Source: Acanthosepion esculentum
Taxonomy: Eukaryota > Mollusca > Cephalopoda > Sepiida > Sepiidae
Length of the DNA stretch: 64,000 bases
Direction of reading: 5' to 3'
Assembly (NCBI GenBank): GCA_964036315.1
Contig: OZ038487.1
Coordinates: forward strand, 58,210,842-58,274,841
Position numbers and translations under genes: made by a program. Of the stretch, positions 44,640 to 56,160 are shown piece after piece. Positions within the stretch are counted from its first letter, which is position 1; every line of letters begins with the position of its first letter. A model generated the notes under the pieces. That model did not search any database. It had not been told where the DNA came from and was given only the letters and a program-made list of their open reading frames with translations.

Positions 44640-45440
44640 GTGAAATTAGATGAAACTGTTTGAAGGCCGTCCATGATGATGCTACGACGGAAATCACAAG
44701 TCATCATATGCTGGGGTGTGAGCCGACTGTCCTAGTTCAACTACTGATAACGCAAGATTATGTGCTCTGTCCCAGAAGCTTCATTAAGTTCCACACAGAA
44801 TAGTGGCAGTACAACCTACAGGCTGACTCTTTGGCTGTTAAAGTTAACATAAGCTATGGCCTGAACCGAACACGCAAGATTTTGTGCTTTGTTCCAGAAA
44901 ATTTAATTATGATCTGCACAGAATAGTGGCAGTACAAACTCCATGTTGGCTCTTTGGCTGTTAACGTCAGCATAAGCTAGGGTCTGAACCCACTGTCTTA
45001 GTTCAAATACTGAACACTCAATATAATGTGCTCTGTTCAATAAAATTTAATTAAGTTCTACTCAGAATAGTGGCAGGACAAATTCCGTGTTGACTCTTTG
45101 GGTGCTAATGAAGTCAGCGTAACCTTGGTTCTGAGGTCAATGTCCTAGTTCAACTACTGATCACGCAAGATTATGAACTCTGTATTAAGCTAAGCTCAGA
45201 AAGGTGTCATTAAAAACTACAGGTTGACTCTGTGGCTGTTAAAGTTAGCTTAACCGAAAGTTTGACCCTTACTGGCCTAGTTCAACTACTGATCACGCAA
45301 GATTGTGTTCTGTTCCAGAAACTGTATTAAGTTCCACTCCACCTATTTGTAGTTGGCTCTATAGGTGTTGAAGGAATACAAATATGCCTGAGTAGGCGTC
45401 AATAACGGATTATCTAGCCTATTTGGAAGAGTCTCCTGAG
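44640..45440 (+). mobile_element. SINE with internally expanded tandem array
   Basis: Begins and ends with SINE body sequence as in 24012-24300 and 25478-25880 (end: GGTGTTGAAGGAATACAAAT, GCCTGAGTAGGCGTC). Between, five units of about 145 bp (anchors CGCAAGAT at 44751, 44873, 45017, 45164, 45296; unit 2 lacks about 22 bp, others carry small indels) repeat TTCAACTACTGATCACGCAA, TGTGCTCTGTTCCAGAA, AGAATAGTGGCAGTACAA and TGACTCTTTGGCTGTTAA. Confidence 0.8.
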
Positions 45441-46134
45441 ACTCATAGATGCCTAAATATCTATGTAAGAGTATCATTCTAAGTGTAAAATCATTCCTTC
45501 GCGATAACAAATTAGTTTGCGGTGAGGTGGAAATCTCGGGCTCTGTGGGTGTTTTCTCTATTCGTTCATATGCCCAACAAGATCCGCAGCTTTTCTGTGT
45601 CGCCTGACAAACAGATTAAACGCAATATTCCCCAGCATGAACCATAAGATGGACCTCGTTTTACATAACCTTTGCAACGGTATATTTCCTTGTACCACTC
45701 GTGTTTTTTTTTTAAAACCATACCATGTACCTTAGCAGTTTCTCGGTAGGCGTGGCGGGCTCTTGTCATTGTAAATTTTGTTTACTTTTGTCTTTTTACT
45801 TGACATTCCCATTTCTAATGTTGCCCATAGTTTTTTTAATGCTATTTCTTCTGCCTCTGTAGTTGAAGACAAAAATTAAATAAAAAAAAAATTAAACACT
45901 GTTACTTTTCCCGTCTCAAGTCATTTATTTTCGTGTACGTTTTCTTCACTTCTCTCTTTCTCTTTCTCTCTCTGGGTTCCATTTTTTTTATCTCCTATCA
46001 GTGCAGCGCCATCTATGCTTTACGCAGTGTTCTTTTTGAACATTTCACGCATAATTATTATCTTCCATTTTTTTTGGGATTCTAATGTTATGTTCTTGTA
46101 TTTCAACTTTAAAAAATGGTGGTGGTAGGGGGGT
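45441..46134. other. No recognised gene
   Basis: The 67-codon minus frame 45566-45769 (MTRARHAYRETAKVHGMVLK) is not recognised. Confidence 0.4.
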
Positions 46135-46500
46135 GGAATTCATATTAATTTATTTCACCTTCAAGCCTCCCAGTTCTTATTTCGATATGTTGGAACTCAT
46201 TCATTTTCAAACTTTTATTTGTTTATTCTTCCTTCCTTTATTCATTTAATCTTTCCTTCCTTTCTTTCTGGAATTCAAATTAATTAATTTCACCGTTAAG
46301 GCTCCCCGTTCTTATTTCGAGTTGTTCACTCATTTATTTTCAAACTTCTTTTTTTATCCTTCCTTCGTTCCTTTCAAACATTCCTTTCTTTCACCCCTTT
46401 TTCTTTCGCGAATCCCTGTTAAGTTATTTCACCTTCAAGGCTCTTAGTTCTTATTTCTAGTTTTAAACTCATTCATTTTCAAAATTCTTTCTTTTTCTTT
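46135..46500. repeat. Tandem repeat of about 137 bp, 3 degenerate units
   Basis: Anchors: TTCACCTTCAAGCCTCCCAG (46156), TTCACCGTTAAGGCTCCCCG (46290), TTCACCTTCAAGGCTCTTAG (46430), each followed by TTCTTATTTC and CTCATTYATTTTCAAA. Confidence 0.8.
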
Positions 46501-47110
46501 CTTTCTATCCCTCCTTCTTTGCTTTATTCTGCTTTCCTTCGTTACTTCCTTCCATTCTTCCTTCTTTGTTTCATATTTCCTTCTTTTCTTGCTTTATCCT
46601 TCCTTCCTTTCTTTATTTTATTTTTTCTTCTTCCTTCATTTAATCCCATTTTTCCGTACTTCCTTGATTCGACTTGCCATTTTTGCTAGTTTTCTCCTTC
46701 ATTCATTTCCTCCTTCTTTCCCTCTTTTCTTCCTTTTTATCATTCCTCCATCCTTTCTTTCTGTCCCACTTATTTTAGTCTTTCACTCTTCCCTTCCATT
46801 GTTTATTCACGCACACCTAAACTTCTCTCTTCATTGTTTTAGTTTTCATTCTTGCCTTCCTTATTTTTCTTTCCTACCCCCTCCCTTTCTTTTTTCCTTC
46901 CTTCCTCTTCATTTTTAAGATTCCCTTCTCCTTTGTTAATTTCTACACTATCTTTTCTCTCCTTTCTCTTATTCCCCCTTTTCACCTCACTTTCTTTTTT
47001 TACCATTCTGTCCTTCGTTCTTTTCCTTCCCTTTCTGTAGTCTAGCGAGCCTTTTCTTTTCCCCATTCTCTTACCAACCATCCTTCCTTCCTTTCTTGCT
47101 TGTTTTATTT
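46200..47110. repeat. Polypyrimidine tract, about 0.9 kb
   Basis: CCTTCC/CTTT-rich on the plus strand, overlapping the tandem repeat above. Frames on either strand (46589-46918, 46839-47081) are low-complexity artefacts. Confidence 0.85.
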
Positions 47111-48834
47111 ACTCCGTTTCTCATGTGCTGTCGTCTTTACTCTTTAGTTTTATAATATTTAATCTTTCTCGTTTTAAAATGCATTTACTCTCGAATATAT
47201 CCTCAGTATGAGAACAGAGGGAGTTTGAGAAATGCATTTTTTTAGCCATGTAGCTCGAATGATGTTGCTAACACTTGATACCCTAAATCGAAGAAGATTA
47301 ACTCTAATTTTGAACATGGGTGATTGGCCCTTTTACTCTTTTTGTCTACTTAGATAAACTGCTACAAAATTTGATATTAGCTTTGAAAAGGGACTGTCTC
47401 TTCTCTTTCATTTGAAAATTTTATCTTTCCTTATAATCTTTATATATTCTTTTATTCAAAGAGCTGCAATCATTGTCTTTAATCGAATTTGTATTTCACA
47501 TATAGTTTTCCACTGATTTTTTTTTTTTTTTCAGTTCGTTATTTACTGTTTTTTCGGTTTTTCTTCGAATATTCCATTCACCATTTTTACAGATGGAATA
47601 CTGCTCGCTTTCTTTCACTCTCCTATTTCAGGTCATTGTCCATTTTCGTTTCCCTCTCCTCTTGTTGTCTGCTCCGATCAATTTCTAAACATCAGTTTTT
47701 ATTTACTTTCCTTCCGAAACTTCACCCTCCATTCTTGGAGAATTGTTTTTTTTTATTTCTCTCTCACTTTTTGCCGGTTCTTTTTATTCCATTTTACAAC
47801 CCTCTCACAAATATTTCAACTCTCAAATACTTTTTGTCGAAACAATATTTACGACGCCATCTTACATTTATTTTCCCGCCATCTTATTTACATTGGTTCT
47901 AGTTGTTTTTTTTTTTTTTGTTTTTTTTTCTTTTGTTGTTTCATATTTTTATTTTCTGCTTTGCGATATCAATAACTTTTTATCGTTTTTATCTAATCCC
48001 CATTAATTTGGCCCTCGGTAAAAAGGCGTGGTGAAGTGGAAATAAAATAGCGAACAAATGAAGAAACAGAAACATTTTTTCCTATTTACATCGCTTTTTT
48101 CGGATTAGATCTTTAGAATGTTTCTTATAACCGTCCCTTAATTCGTTTCTTTTTTCCCTGTCCTCGACGTCATGTTTTGTTATTTCTTGTTATCTTACAT
48201 AAAATAAAGCAAGTAAGATAAAAGAAAGTAAATAAACAAAATAAAATTCATAAAAAATAAATAAAATCGTTTCAAGAACGATGTTTTCTTTTCATTTTTT
48301 ATTCATCAATAAAATTTTTTTTGTTTTCTTTATTCTACAAATTAACATTCATGACAAGGCAATAACACAAAGCAGAATATAAACAAATAGTAGTAGGCCA
48401 TAAAAGGTCTTGCTGCGATTTTGGGATTTTAGTAAACTTTGACCTCAAACGAAGAGTGATCATTTTTTTTTTTTTTTAAATCACTTTTTCACTTTTTCTT
48501 TTCGCAATCTCCTGATCACTCATTGTGATCCATATAGAATACACCGACATGTTTATTTCTCTCAAGAGGCGGTTACGAACGCATTCGAGCAAATATCCTT
48601 GATTCTGGGCAAAATATGATTTTTACACTTTCTGTTATGAAAACAACCTTTCAAATACAACCATAAAATATGAAGATAGCTAGTTGCCTTTTGAGAAATG
48701 TTAATATCAGTCCGCGAGTGTTTGTAATAATCGTAACACCCTCCCATCCACCACTTATTAATTCTTGAACAAAAACCCAACCTTCTCTGCTCTTATTCCA
48801 AGTAGGCAACTTATTTATTTTCGTGGAAATAATT
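47111..48834. other. No recognised gene
   Basis: T-rich. Frames at 47489-47902 and 48562-48780 are not recognised and lack any domain signal. Confidence 0.4.
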
Positions 48835-48835
48835 T

Positions 48836-49130
48836 TCAATCATTTCACCCCAAGTAAGGTGATAATGCCGCAAAGATGCAAGAGGTTACAGCGAGTGGAA
48901 GAGAATGAGAAGACTTTAGAGAGGAGAAAGGACAATAAAAGAACAGCATTCAGGATGACAGGAGATGTGGATTGACGTTACATTTACAGCTTTGACGATT
49001 CTTAGAAAAGTTTAATTCTAAGATTCTTGTCATCCATCTACAATTTTAAATGTAATGTCAATTGTCATATTGTCTTTCGGAAACCTGTTCTTTTATTGTC
49101 CTTTTTCTTCACTAAAGTTTTCTCATTATC
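48836..49130 (-). mobile_element. LINE 3' end in fold-back
   Basis: 48836-49010 starts AATCATTTCACCCCAAGTAA and GATAATGCCGC, the 3' end shared with 57597, 62965 and 63385. 49012-49128 is an inverted copy of 48893-49010: GGACAATAAAAGAACAG pairs with CTGTTCTTTTATTGTCC. Confidence 0.7.
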
Positions 49131-49335
49131 TTTTATTAAAAACTAAGGCGATATTTTTATTTTTATTTTCTTTCATTATATTATGATTCTTGTTTCTTTG
49201 TTACGTACAACATCAACGCGTACGTCTTCCAATACATAATAATGGACTATTTCGTTTTGATTGCGATGGAAAAACATATCTTTTGTGCAGGACAAGATAC
49301 AGGTTCTTCACAAAGTTCACTAATTTACCGTCTTA

Positions 49336-49680
49336 ATGACTCCCCTTTGTAAGCTTAGACTTCTCTTCTCTCAATACTATCCGGATCTTATCGCCTTAAT
49401 GAATCCTCTCCGTAAACTTAGAATTCTCTTCTCTCGATGCTATCTGGATCTGACCACCTTTAAGACTCCAACCCGGAAGCTTAGAGTTTTCTTCTCTCGA
49501 TGCTATCCGGATATTATGGCCATAAGGACCCCACTCCGAAAGCTTAGTCTTCCCTTCTCTCAATACTATCCGGATCTTATCGCCTTAATGAATCCTCTCC
49601 GTAAACTTAGAATACTCTTCTCTCGATGCTATCTGGATCTTACCGCCTTACTCGGCATGTTTACTCTTCGCTTCACCCGA
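49336..49680. repeat. 63-bp minisatellite, about 5 units, with a 189-bp higher order
   Basis: Units start near CCTCTCCGTAAACTTAGAAT and include CTTCTCTCGATGCTATC. Units 1 and 4, and units 2 and 5, are most alike, so a three-unit block was duplicated. A 121-codon plus-strand frame (49336-49701) stays open with a 21-residue repeat such as NPLRKLRILFSRCYLDLTAL; no known protein recognised. Confidence 0.9.
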
Positions 49681-49701
49681 TCCACGCAGATCCTCGACTG
49701 A

Positions 49702-50429
49702 CGACCAACCGGAGCAAGAGAGCTCAGTCTGTCATTTAACCCATAGCTGGAGTTTGATTCCAGAGGATTTGTACGAAAGGCACAACACTGATTCGGTCAA
49801 AATTTCAACTCGTTCCGCTGATTCCAATTTATGTGTTAGTACTCATTATTCTATCTCCCATCCACCAGTTGTTTGTATTCCTAAAGTAAATTACATGCAC
49901 TGACAATCACATCAAGTCCACCTGTATGTACGTCAAGCCAAAACAAAAAGGTACCATATACATGAATATATTTGTGAGACATGACCAACCTTTACTGTGG
50001 CATTTGAATCGTGCTTTACGGTCTCTAATGGTCTCCAGGTGGTCAGACAGATATTATCAGGTTTCTAATGCGTCGGATAATTGCGCCGATGTGAGCAGGT
50101 GCATTCAGACACACGGATATACTTTGAAAGAGATACATACACAAGCTTGTGGATACTTACAAGCCAAAAGATGAGCCAATGTAATTTTGAAAAAAAACTA
50201 TGGACTGACATTTTTGCATTCATATATTTGTACTCACATCAGACTTAATGTAATGCCGTCAACTGAAATATATATCGACGGTATTCGACATGAAGCTCGG
50301 AGAACTTAAAGCTGAACTTCAGTGAAAAACAGTGATATACAATTAGGCTCGTTATTCTTCGACAGTGTCACTTGGAAGATGTGTGCAATAACACGCAAGA
50401 TACGGAACTCTAATTCAGATGAAAGAGGA
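49702..50429. other. No recognised gene
   Basis: The 82-codon frame 49926-50174 is not recognised. Confidence 0.4.

Positions 50430-50468
<39 letters not shown>
50430..50468. repeat. (TA)n microsatellite
   Basis: About 35 bp of TA. Confidence 0.97.
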
Positions 50469-50470
<2 letters not shown>

Positions 50471-50560
50471 TGACAATAGAAAAACTATTAATTGCTGACG
50501 CGTTTCGTCCAATGTGGACTTTCTCAAAGTAAAAAACGAAATGAATTTAATTAAACAAGG
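50469..50560 (-). mobile_element. PLE-like tail with hairpin-GAAAC motif
   Basis: Minus strand at 50528-50490: TTTGAGAAAGTCC, ACATT, GGACGAAACGCGTCAG. Stem II GTCC/GGAC is perfect and ACGCGT is self-complementary, but the first box TTGAGAA departs from CTGANGA at two positions. Confidence 0.4.
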
Positions 50561-50947
50561 AAATTAATAAAAACAAAAGACAGAGTGTTCTTAGCAACTG
50601 GAATGTTGGGAACGCTATTTTCATATTGATAACTGAAAATAACATCTGTTAATAGCACGTGTGGAGAATATTATCATTATATCTGTGTTGGCGGATTCAA
50701 CCATTTTCTTTTGATTTTACGATATTGTTGTGTACGTTTGTTTGTGAGAGCTGTAATTTTGTTAAGAAAGGTGAAATAGGGAAAAGGCGTGGGCGTAGAT
50801 TAATATTTGGGTAATGTTCTATGGCGGCACTCTCTAGAATATTACTTCTGAGTGAGTTATTTTCTTTTTTTTATAAGTATAGCATTTTTAAAATCAAAAT
50901 TATGGTTGAATTTATAATTATAAATATATTTTTCAAAATTGTGGTTG
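50561..50947. other. No recognised feature
   Basis: Nothing recognised. Confidence 0.4.
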
Positions 50948-50949
50948 AA

Positions 50950-51022
<73 letters not shown>
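50948..51022. repeat. (TA)n microsatellite
   Basis: TA with one TACA interruption. Confidence 0.97.
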
Positions 51023-51028
<6 letters not shown>

Positions 51029-51224
51029 GTACATTTTGTTTCGATGTTGAAAAAACAACGTCTAATCAGGTAGTTAACAATGATGGTAATAAACGATTTT
51101 ATTTAAATTTTCAATAAATCAAAATGTATAATTTTGTAGTAGTAAATTACATATTCTAATGTAAAAGTTTATCATAAATATATATTTATATATACGAGCC
51201 TGTTTCGCAGCTTATCTGTGTGGC

Positions 51225-51690
51225 TAGATAGTGCTTGGTGAAGTTTGGTGAAGGGTGGATGGGGTGTTGAATGCTGGCTAGTTTGGGAAGATTCCTCACC
51301 GATAGGCACGGTCATAGGTTTCCGCACATCATCTCACAAACCTCCTATGGGGGGGGGGGTAGGAGATCAACAAGGATTATTGTTTCACTCCGTCAAGTTT
51401 TTGTTTTATGTATATATTTTTCTCAAGCAAATAGAAAAAAGAAAGTGACGTTTCAAATACGGCTTGCCTACAAGCAGAACTGTTCGCAACGACTTTCGGT
51501 TCTCACCCGTCGAAGTGCAGTTGAAATGCATCGAAACGAAGTTGCATCTTTGTAGTGAGTAAACTGTTTTTCTCTATATGACAAAATTATAATAAATAAT
51601 TATCGCTCTAATATCGGTATCGAGCTCTCTTTTGGATTAATGCTTTGAACGTTAGAATTAATATATTACTTTCATTCTCATTCCATCGAA
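51225..51690. mobile_element. PLE family 2 tail with internal inversion point
   Basis: 51225-51345 runs in the same direction as 34510-34620 (TGGTGAAGGGTGGATGGGG, GAATGCTGGCTAGT, GCACATCATCTCACAA). From about 51375 the sequence is the reverse complement of 34320-34500 (ATTGTTTC, TTTCTCAAGCAAATAG, GAAGTGCAGTTGAAATGCA) and continues as in 41140-41285 (AATTATCGCTCTA, ATCGAGCTCT). A G-run marks the joint at 51348. Confidence 0.7.
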
Positions 51691-51708
51691 TATCTCTCTC
51701 TCTATCTC

Positions 51709-51791
<83 letters not shown>
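51690..51791. repeat. (CT)n-(TA)n microsatellite
   Basis: CT run to 51740, TA to 51790, at the outer end of the PLE tail. Confidence 0.97.
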
Positions 51792-51795
<4 letters not shown>

Positions 51796-52316
51796 TCCCT
51801 TCGTCCGCCGAATTAAGAAGCACATGAACTCATACTAATATCAGGATGCGCAATTGTTGGAATGGTTTCTGATGCATGCGTCTTGAGAGCTATTTTGTGC
51901 AGTCGCTTCAACCCTGCAATCGTGGAATATATAACGCCCATGTCTTGGACGAGGGCAAAGAGATTGGACCACAGGCTGGCCGAGAGTAACGGACAGAGTA
52001 ATAAAGTTAATAAAATAAAGTCTCGTGCTATTATCCACTTCATATCAACTAGTTTTCCTTCTTCTAGAGTGGGTTCTATTCAAATTTCAGTAATGCCAGT
52101 CTGTCCTATTCATACATCTCCCAATTGCATCCGCGTGAAAGTGAATGCAAGGGAATAGGCCGGATTTTGATCAAGGCTTAACGATTCCACTTCCCATCTA
52201 ACTGCTACTCTACACTCAGGTCTCTTACTTTATAACCGTTTCCCTATAAGGAAACATTCAGTATTCAATGACCAAGCAGCTAGTACTGTTTTCGGTTGCT
52301 ATTTATAAAAAAAAAC
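51792..52316. other. No recognised gene
   Basis: Frames on both strands at 51813-52158 overlap; neither is recognised. The minus-strand one (containing STIAGLKRLHKIALKTHASE) has a repeat-like feel but I cannot name it. Confidence 0.35.
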
Positions 52317-52523
52317 TGTCATGGAGTCTCCCAGCTATAAATAGGAGCAGGTACTACTTTTTGGAGAGGAAAGATCCAGCAGTCAGCTCTGACAGTCGGA
52401 CCGAACATTCTTGCTATAACACTCTCGTTTGGATATGTTTGTATTACTGTTTCTGTTAATATATTTGTTTAAGTCAATTCCTCTTTTTGTGTTTTTATTT
52501 CTGGCCCTAACAAGGCCACAACA
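52317..52523 (+). mobile_element. Possible solo LTR, 207 bp
   Basis: TGTCATGGAG...CCACAACA with a TATA-like CTATAAATAGGAGC about 20 bases in, and flanking AAAAC / GAAAC as a 4-of-5 target duplication. Short LTRs of this sort occur in Gypsy-type elements. No coding sequence adjoins. Confidence 0.45.
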
Positions 52524-53439
52524 GAAACCTTCCCTGTAAAACACTGTTCTTTTTGTTAGAAAAACAGGTTTAAAAGATCCAGTAGCTTTAACGCTCTTTA
52601 CAGTACTGTTAGTGGTTTCCTTCCTAATCTTTTATTTGAAGTATTGTGGAATGTTAACATCTCGAGTATGTCATTATTTTCTCTTCGAGTTAGATATGTT
52701 ATCCATTTTAGTTGATGCCACTGTTGTCAGTCCTCAAGTGATTTGGCTACTGTAATTTGGCTACTGTTTTTGTTTACGTTTCTGTAGTACCAGTCCACAA
52801 TTTTCAAAGAAAGATTATCTTTGCCAAAACCTTCAGGCTTTACTCGTTCAAAGCATTTTTTACCATTGTTTTTAGGAAGTGGTTGTATACAACTGGGAGT
52901 TTAGATATTTCTGAACGGGTTTTCGCGCCACGTATGACAATATTATAAAAGCCTCGATCTGGCGAGGTGATTCAAGAACATGACTCGAGATTTCTGGTAG
53001 ATGTTTTGGTTTTGTAGCAATTTGCGATCTCGGCCAAAACTACGTCTGGCACATTTTATTCTATGTTCAATTTCTTTTGTATAGTTGGAAACTTCTGTGA
53101 CTGAATATAAAAGAGTGATGCAAGAGCTATGAAATCTTGTATGCATTAATTTCTGATTTTCTTGTTAACAACTATATTGTTTGTTTCCAGGTAAAATGAC
53201 ATCTCTGTTCAAGGTAGACTTTAAAAGCGATTAGTAGCAGATTCTCTTGAAAATGGACAAAACTTGGCATCGTGGTTTTATGAAATATCTGCAGAAAAAA
53301 ACTGTTTAGGCCAGAAAACATCAAGGAATGACGATTCAGATTTATCAGCAGCTGAATCTAGAAAAGGAAAGGAGAGTTTTTAAAATAGCCCAAAGTCTAA
53401 ACGTCCTGCAGCTGCCACCACGGTGAAAAACATTGATCG
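52524..53439. other. No recognised gene
   Basis: The 63-codon frame 52757-52948 and the 67-codon minus frame 52943-53146 are not recognised. Confidence 0.4.
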
Positions 53440-54190
53440 TTTTTTCCCATATTAGGACGGATGGCAGGCGATTGACTATAAATTAAATAGCCCATGCTAT
53501 TAACATATCCGGTGAGAGAGCTGAGAATATCCTGCACAATGAACTTGCTGTGACGATGATTTCTGCTCGGTGGGTGTCACGTCTTCTGACACTTGACCAA
53601 AAGCACACCAGGCTGATCACATAAGAATTTGACATGGTTTGAGGCTAATTTCTTAGAACATTTCCTAATGCAGGATGTGTTGGGTTCATCCCTTTGAGTC
53701 AGTGACAAAGAGACAATCCATGTAGTGGTAACAAACCCTCCTTACCTGCTCTAAGGAAGCATCCGTTTCATCGGCAGGGAAGCTGATAGCCTCAGTTTTC
53801 TTTGCATCGTTTTTTTAAAAATATTTTAAAAAGGCTCACAGCATCAACGCAGAGTGCTATACTAAATTGATGAGGACAGTTACGAAAGTCTATCAAGACT
53901 GAACTGTCGAAAGCAGTTTTTTTCATCGGGACAATGATCCAGCACATCGGTTTTAATGGCTGCTCTGCGTTGACTACAGCTTTGAACTGGTTCATCACCC
54001 TCCCTATTCTTGTGTTTTGACTATCATCTGTTCCCTATCGTGTAAGCAATGATTGACTGACAGCCAGTATAACAGTGATGATGCCGTCATAACTGCTATT
54101 GCTTATTTTTTGACCAACAGGTTAGACAGTCTTCTTTGAACAGTCAGTTATCAGTTTACCTGCAAACAAACGATGCAGTTTTAATAAGAG
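53440..54190 (+). pseudogene. Mariner-type transposase, heavily decayed
   Basis: Across three frames the plus strand reads RAENILHNELAVTMISARWV then SRLLTLDQKHTRLIT (the LGxxKVSARWVPRxLTxxQK block of mariners), FIPLSQ, FFHRDNDPAHR (second catalytic Asp kept, about 53925), FELVHHPPYS and YNSDDAVITAIAYF (the end region). The third-Asp block PPYSPDLAPSD is reduced to PPYSCVL. Many stops. No inverted ends were found. Confidence 0.7.
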
Positions 54191-54384
54191 GAGTCGAAAT
54201 AAATGCATGCAAGATCTAGCATTATTCTATCATAGTCAACCTATGAACTTTTCAGCACACTACAGTATACAGTCCACCCAGTCTATGCGTCTCTGTTGAT
54301 AAATACATACAACCAAATTTTGTAGATAAATAGATACGAAAAAACCATATAGATACACACTCACTCACACAGACAAACAGACAG

Positions 54385-54420
<36 letters not shown>

Positions 54421-54981
54421 GCCTATTTAATTATATATTTATATATGTTTAAAGTTGCATATTTATAAATATATTGCTCTGTTAATGTTTGATTGACGCA
54501 AACGCACACGTGCATATATTTCTTTTATTGACATAACCGTATTCATATCTATAAATCTCAACACATTAATCTAAAAGCACGCATGCGCATTCAATCACGT
54601 GTATACATTTACATTATTTAAGGCAAACAAACAAAACAAGATAAACGGAAGATGTCAAAACAGAAATAATGATGCGCTGTCTGCTATAGATAAAATTTGT
54701 TTATATTTTATGGCTAAAATAAAACTTGGCATCGGAGAAAAAGATACCCGATTCTAATGATAATAACTAGGAAGTTCGTCACTCTGTTTGTATTTTTTAA
54801 AGCCAGCCATGTCCAATTATTCCCACCCTTTTACTCACTTTTCTTTTTCTTTCTCCCCGGTATGTTGCTTGTGGTTTGTATCAATGCGAATCCGAAGCGT
54901 GTGGTCTTCTTACGTATATCTATTTAATATAAATATAGAGTAATCATACGCGTAAATAAACCCTAGAAACCTTTTCATTAA

Positions 54982-54984
<3 letters not shown>
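54191..54984. other. No gene; short (CA)n-(TA)n at 54385-54420
   Basis: Nothing else recognised. Confidence 0.4.

Positions 54985-55051
<67 letters not shown>
54985..55051. repeat. (TA)n microsatellite
   Basis: About 66 bp of TA. Confidence 0.98.
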
Positions 55052-55054
<3 letters not shown>

Positions 55055-55094
55055 ACAGAGAGGTTATAGTTGTTCCAACGAGAGAAAAGTGTAT

Positions 55095-55466
55095 ATTCAA
55101 AGAGAAGAGAGAAACCGCAAACATTTTTGCTTATAATGTGGATTTTTGATATATATATTATACTTTATTTTCTATATTTTTGCTACAAGTGTTTCCGGTC
55201 TCGCGACTTTCATCAGGTAAAGAGTAGTTATTTCCACATATTATTGAAATGAATTAATTTTCTTTATGTTTTCTGATGTTTTACCATTGTCTTTTGTGCG
55301 TAGTAGTAATTCAAATTTTTCTTGGACTTGTGTAAAAAAAAATTCCTGATGACGTTCACGAGACCGGAGAAACGTGTAGCAAAAATATGGAAACAAAAAA
55401 ATATAATATATATTTTAAAAAATCCACATTATAACCAAAGACATTAGCCGTTTCTCTCTTCACTTT
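55095..55466. mobile_element. Two PLE-like tails in inverted orientation
   Basis: 55095-55220 and 55340-55466 are reverse complements (AGAGAGAAACCGCAAACATT with the complement of CATTAGCCGTTTCTCTCTT; ATTTTTGCTACAAGTGTTTCC with the complement of GAAACGTGTAGCAAAAAT). Both carry CTGATGA and GAAAC boxes: minus strand 55216-55186 (CTGATGA...GGAAAC) and plus strand 55346-55375 (CTGATGA...GAGAAACGTG). Family also at 18690-18905. (TA)n on both outer sides. Confidence 0.7.
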
Positions 55467-55467
55467 A

Positions 55468-55700
55468 ATATATATATATATATATACACACAAACACACA
55501 CATATATATATATACACAGACACACACACATATATATATATATAATTTACACACAAACACACACATATATATGTACACACACACATATATATATACAGAC
55601 ACATATATTCACACATATATATACACACATATATACACACACACACACACACATATATATATACACATACATGTATATATATACATATATATGTATGTAT
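55468..55700. repeat. Mixed (TA)n/(CA)n microsatellite
   Basis: Alternating TATATA and ACACAC blocks. Confidence 0.97.
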
Positions 55701-55769
55701 CTATGTTCGTTTATCTTTAATTACTTTGAACATTACATTGCTAACCTAATGTGACTATTGCTAGTTTTA

Positions 55770-56030
55770 CTGAAGAATACATTTCTTGGTCACATCAAGT
55801 TCATATCTTGGTCGCTAGGACCGATATATCCTACGGAAACTTAGTCGACTTATCCTCAGTCCCTTCATACTGCATTGGTGAGGAGTAAATTTCACTCTTC
55901 CCATGAATTGTGGCGATGCTGAACACATTCCCGAGAGGATGGTTCCCTGATCAAGACAATCTTAAATTATTCATACCGAGGGTCAATCGTTATCTGCCCT
56001 ACATATTGTTATAATATGCAACACTTGCAA
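55770..56030 (+). pseudogene. LINE 3' coding end, decayed
   Basis: Frames read pieces of the common LINE C-terminus, best FPDQDNLKLFIPRVNRYLPY near 55945-56005; upstream pieces resemble 17625-17960. Only about 80 residues remain. Confidence 0.55.
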
Positions 56031-56114
56031 CAGCCTTATACACACTGACAACATCCGTATTGAGTAACGCTCTACCTTGAGTGGCTCTTGGAACATGTAT
56101 TTGGTGACAAATAG

Positions 56115-56116
<2 letters not shown>

Positions 56117-56158
<42 letters not shown>
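56117..56158. repeat. (TA)n microsatellite
   Basis: About 40 bp of TA. Confidence 0.97.

Positions 56159-56160
<2 letters not shown>

Noticed and set aside
46589..47081. Frames of 80-109 codons on both strands
   Set aside because: Phe/Ser/Leu- or Lys/Glu-rich products of a polypyrimidine tract; no domain.
51813..52158. Host gene candidate from paired frames
   Set aside because: Frames overlap on opposite strands and the sequence feels repetitive; no family could be named.
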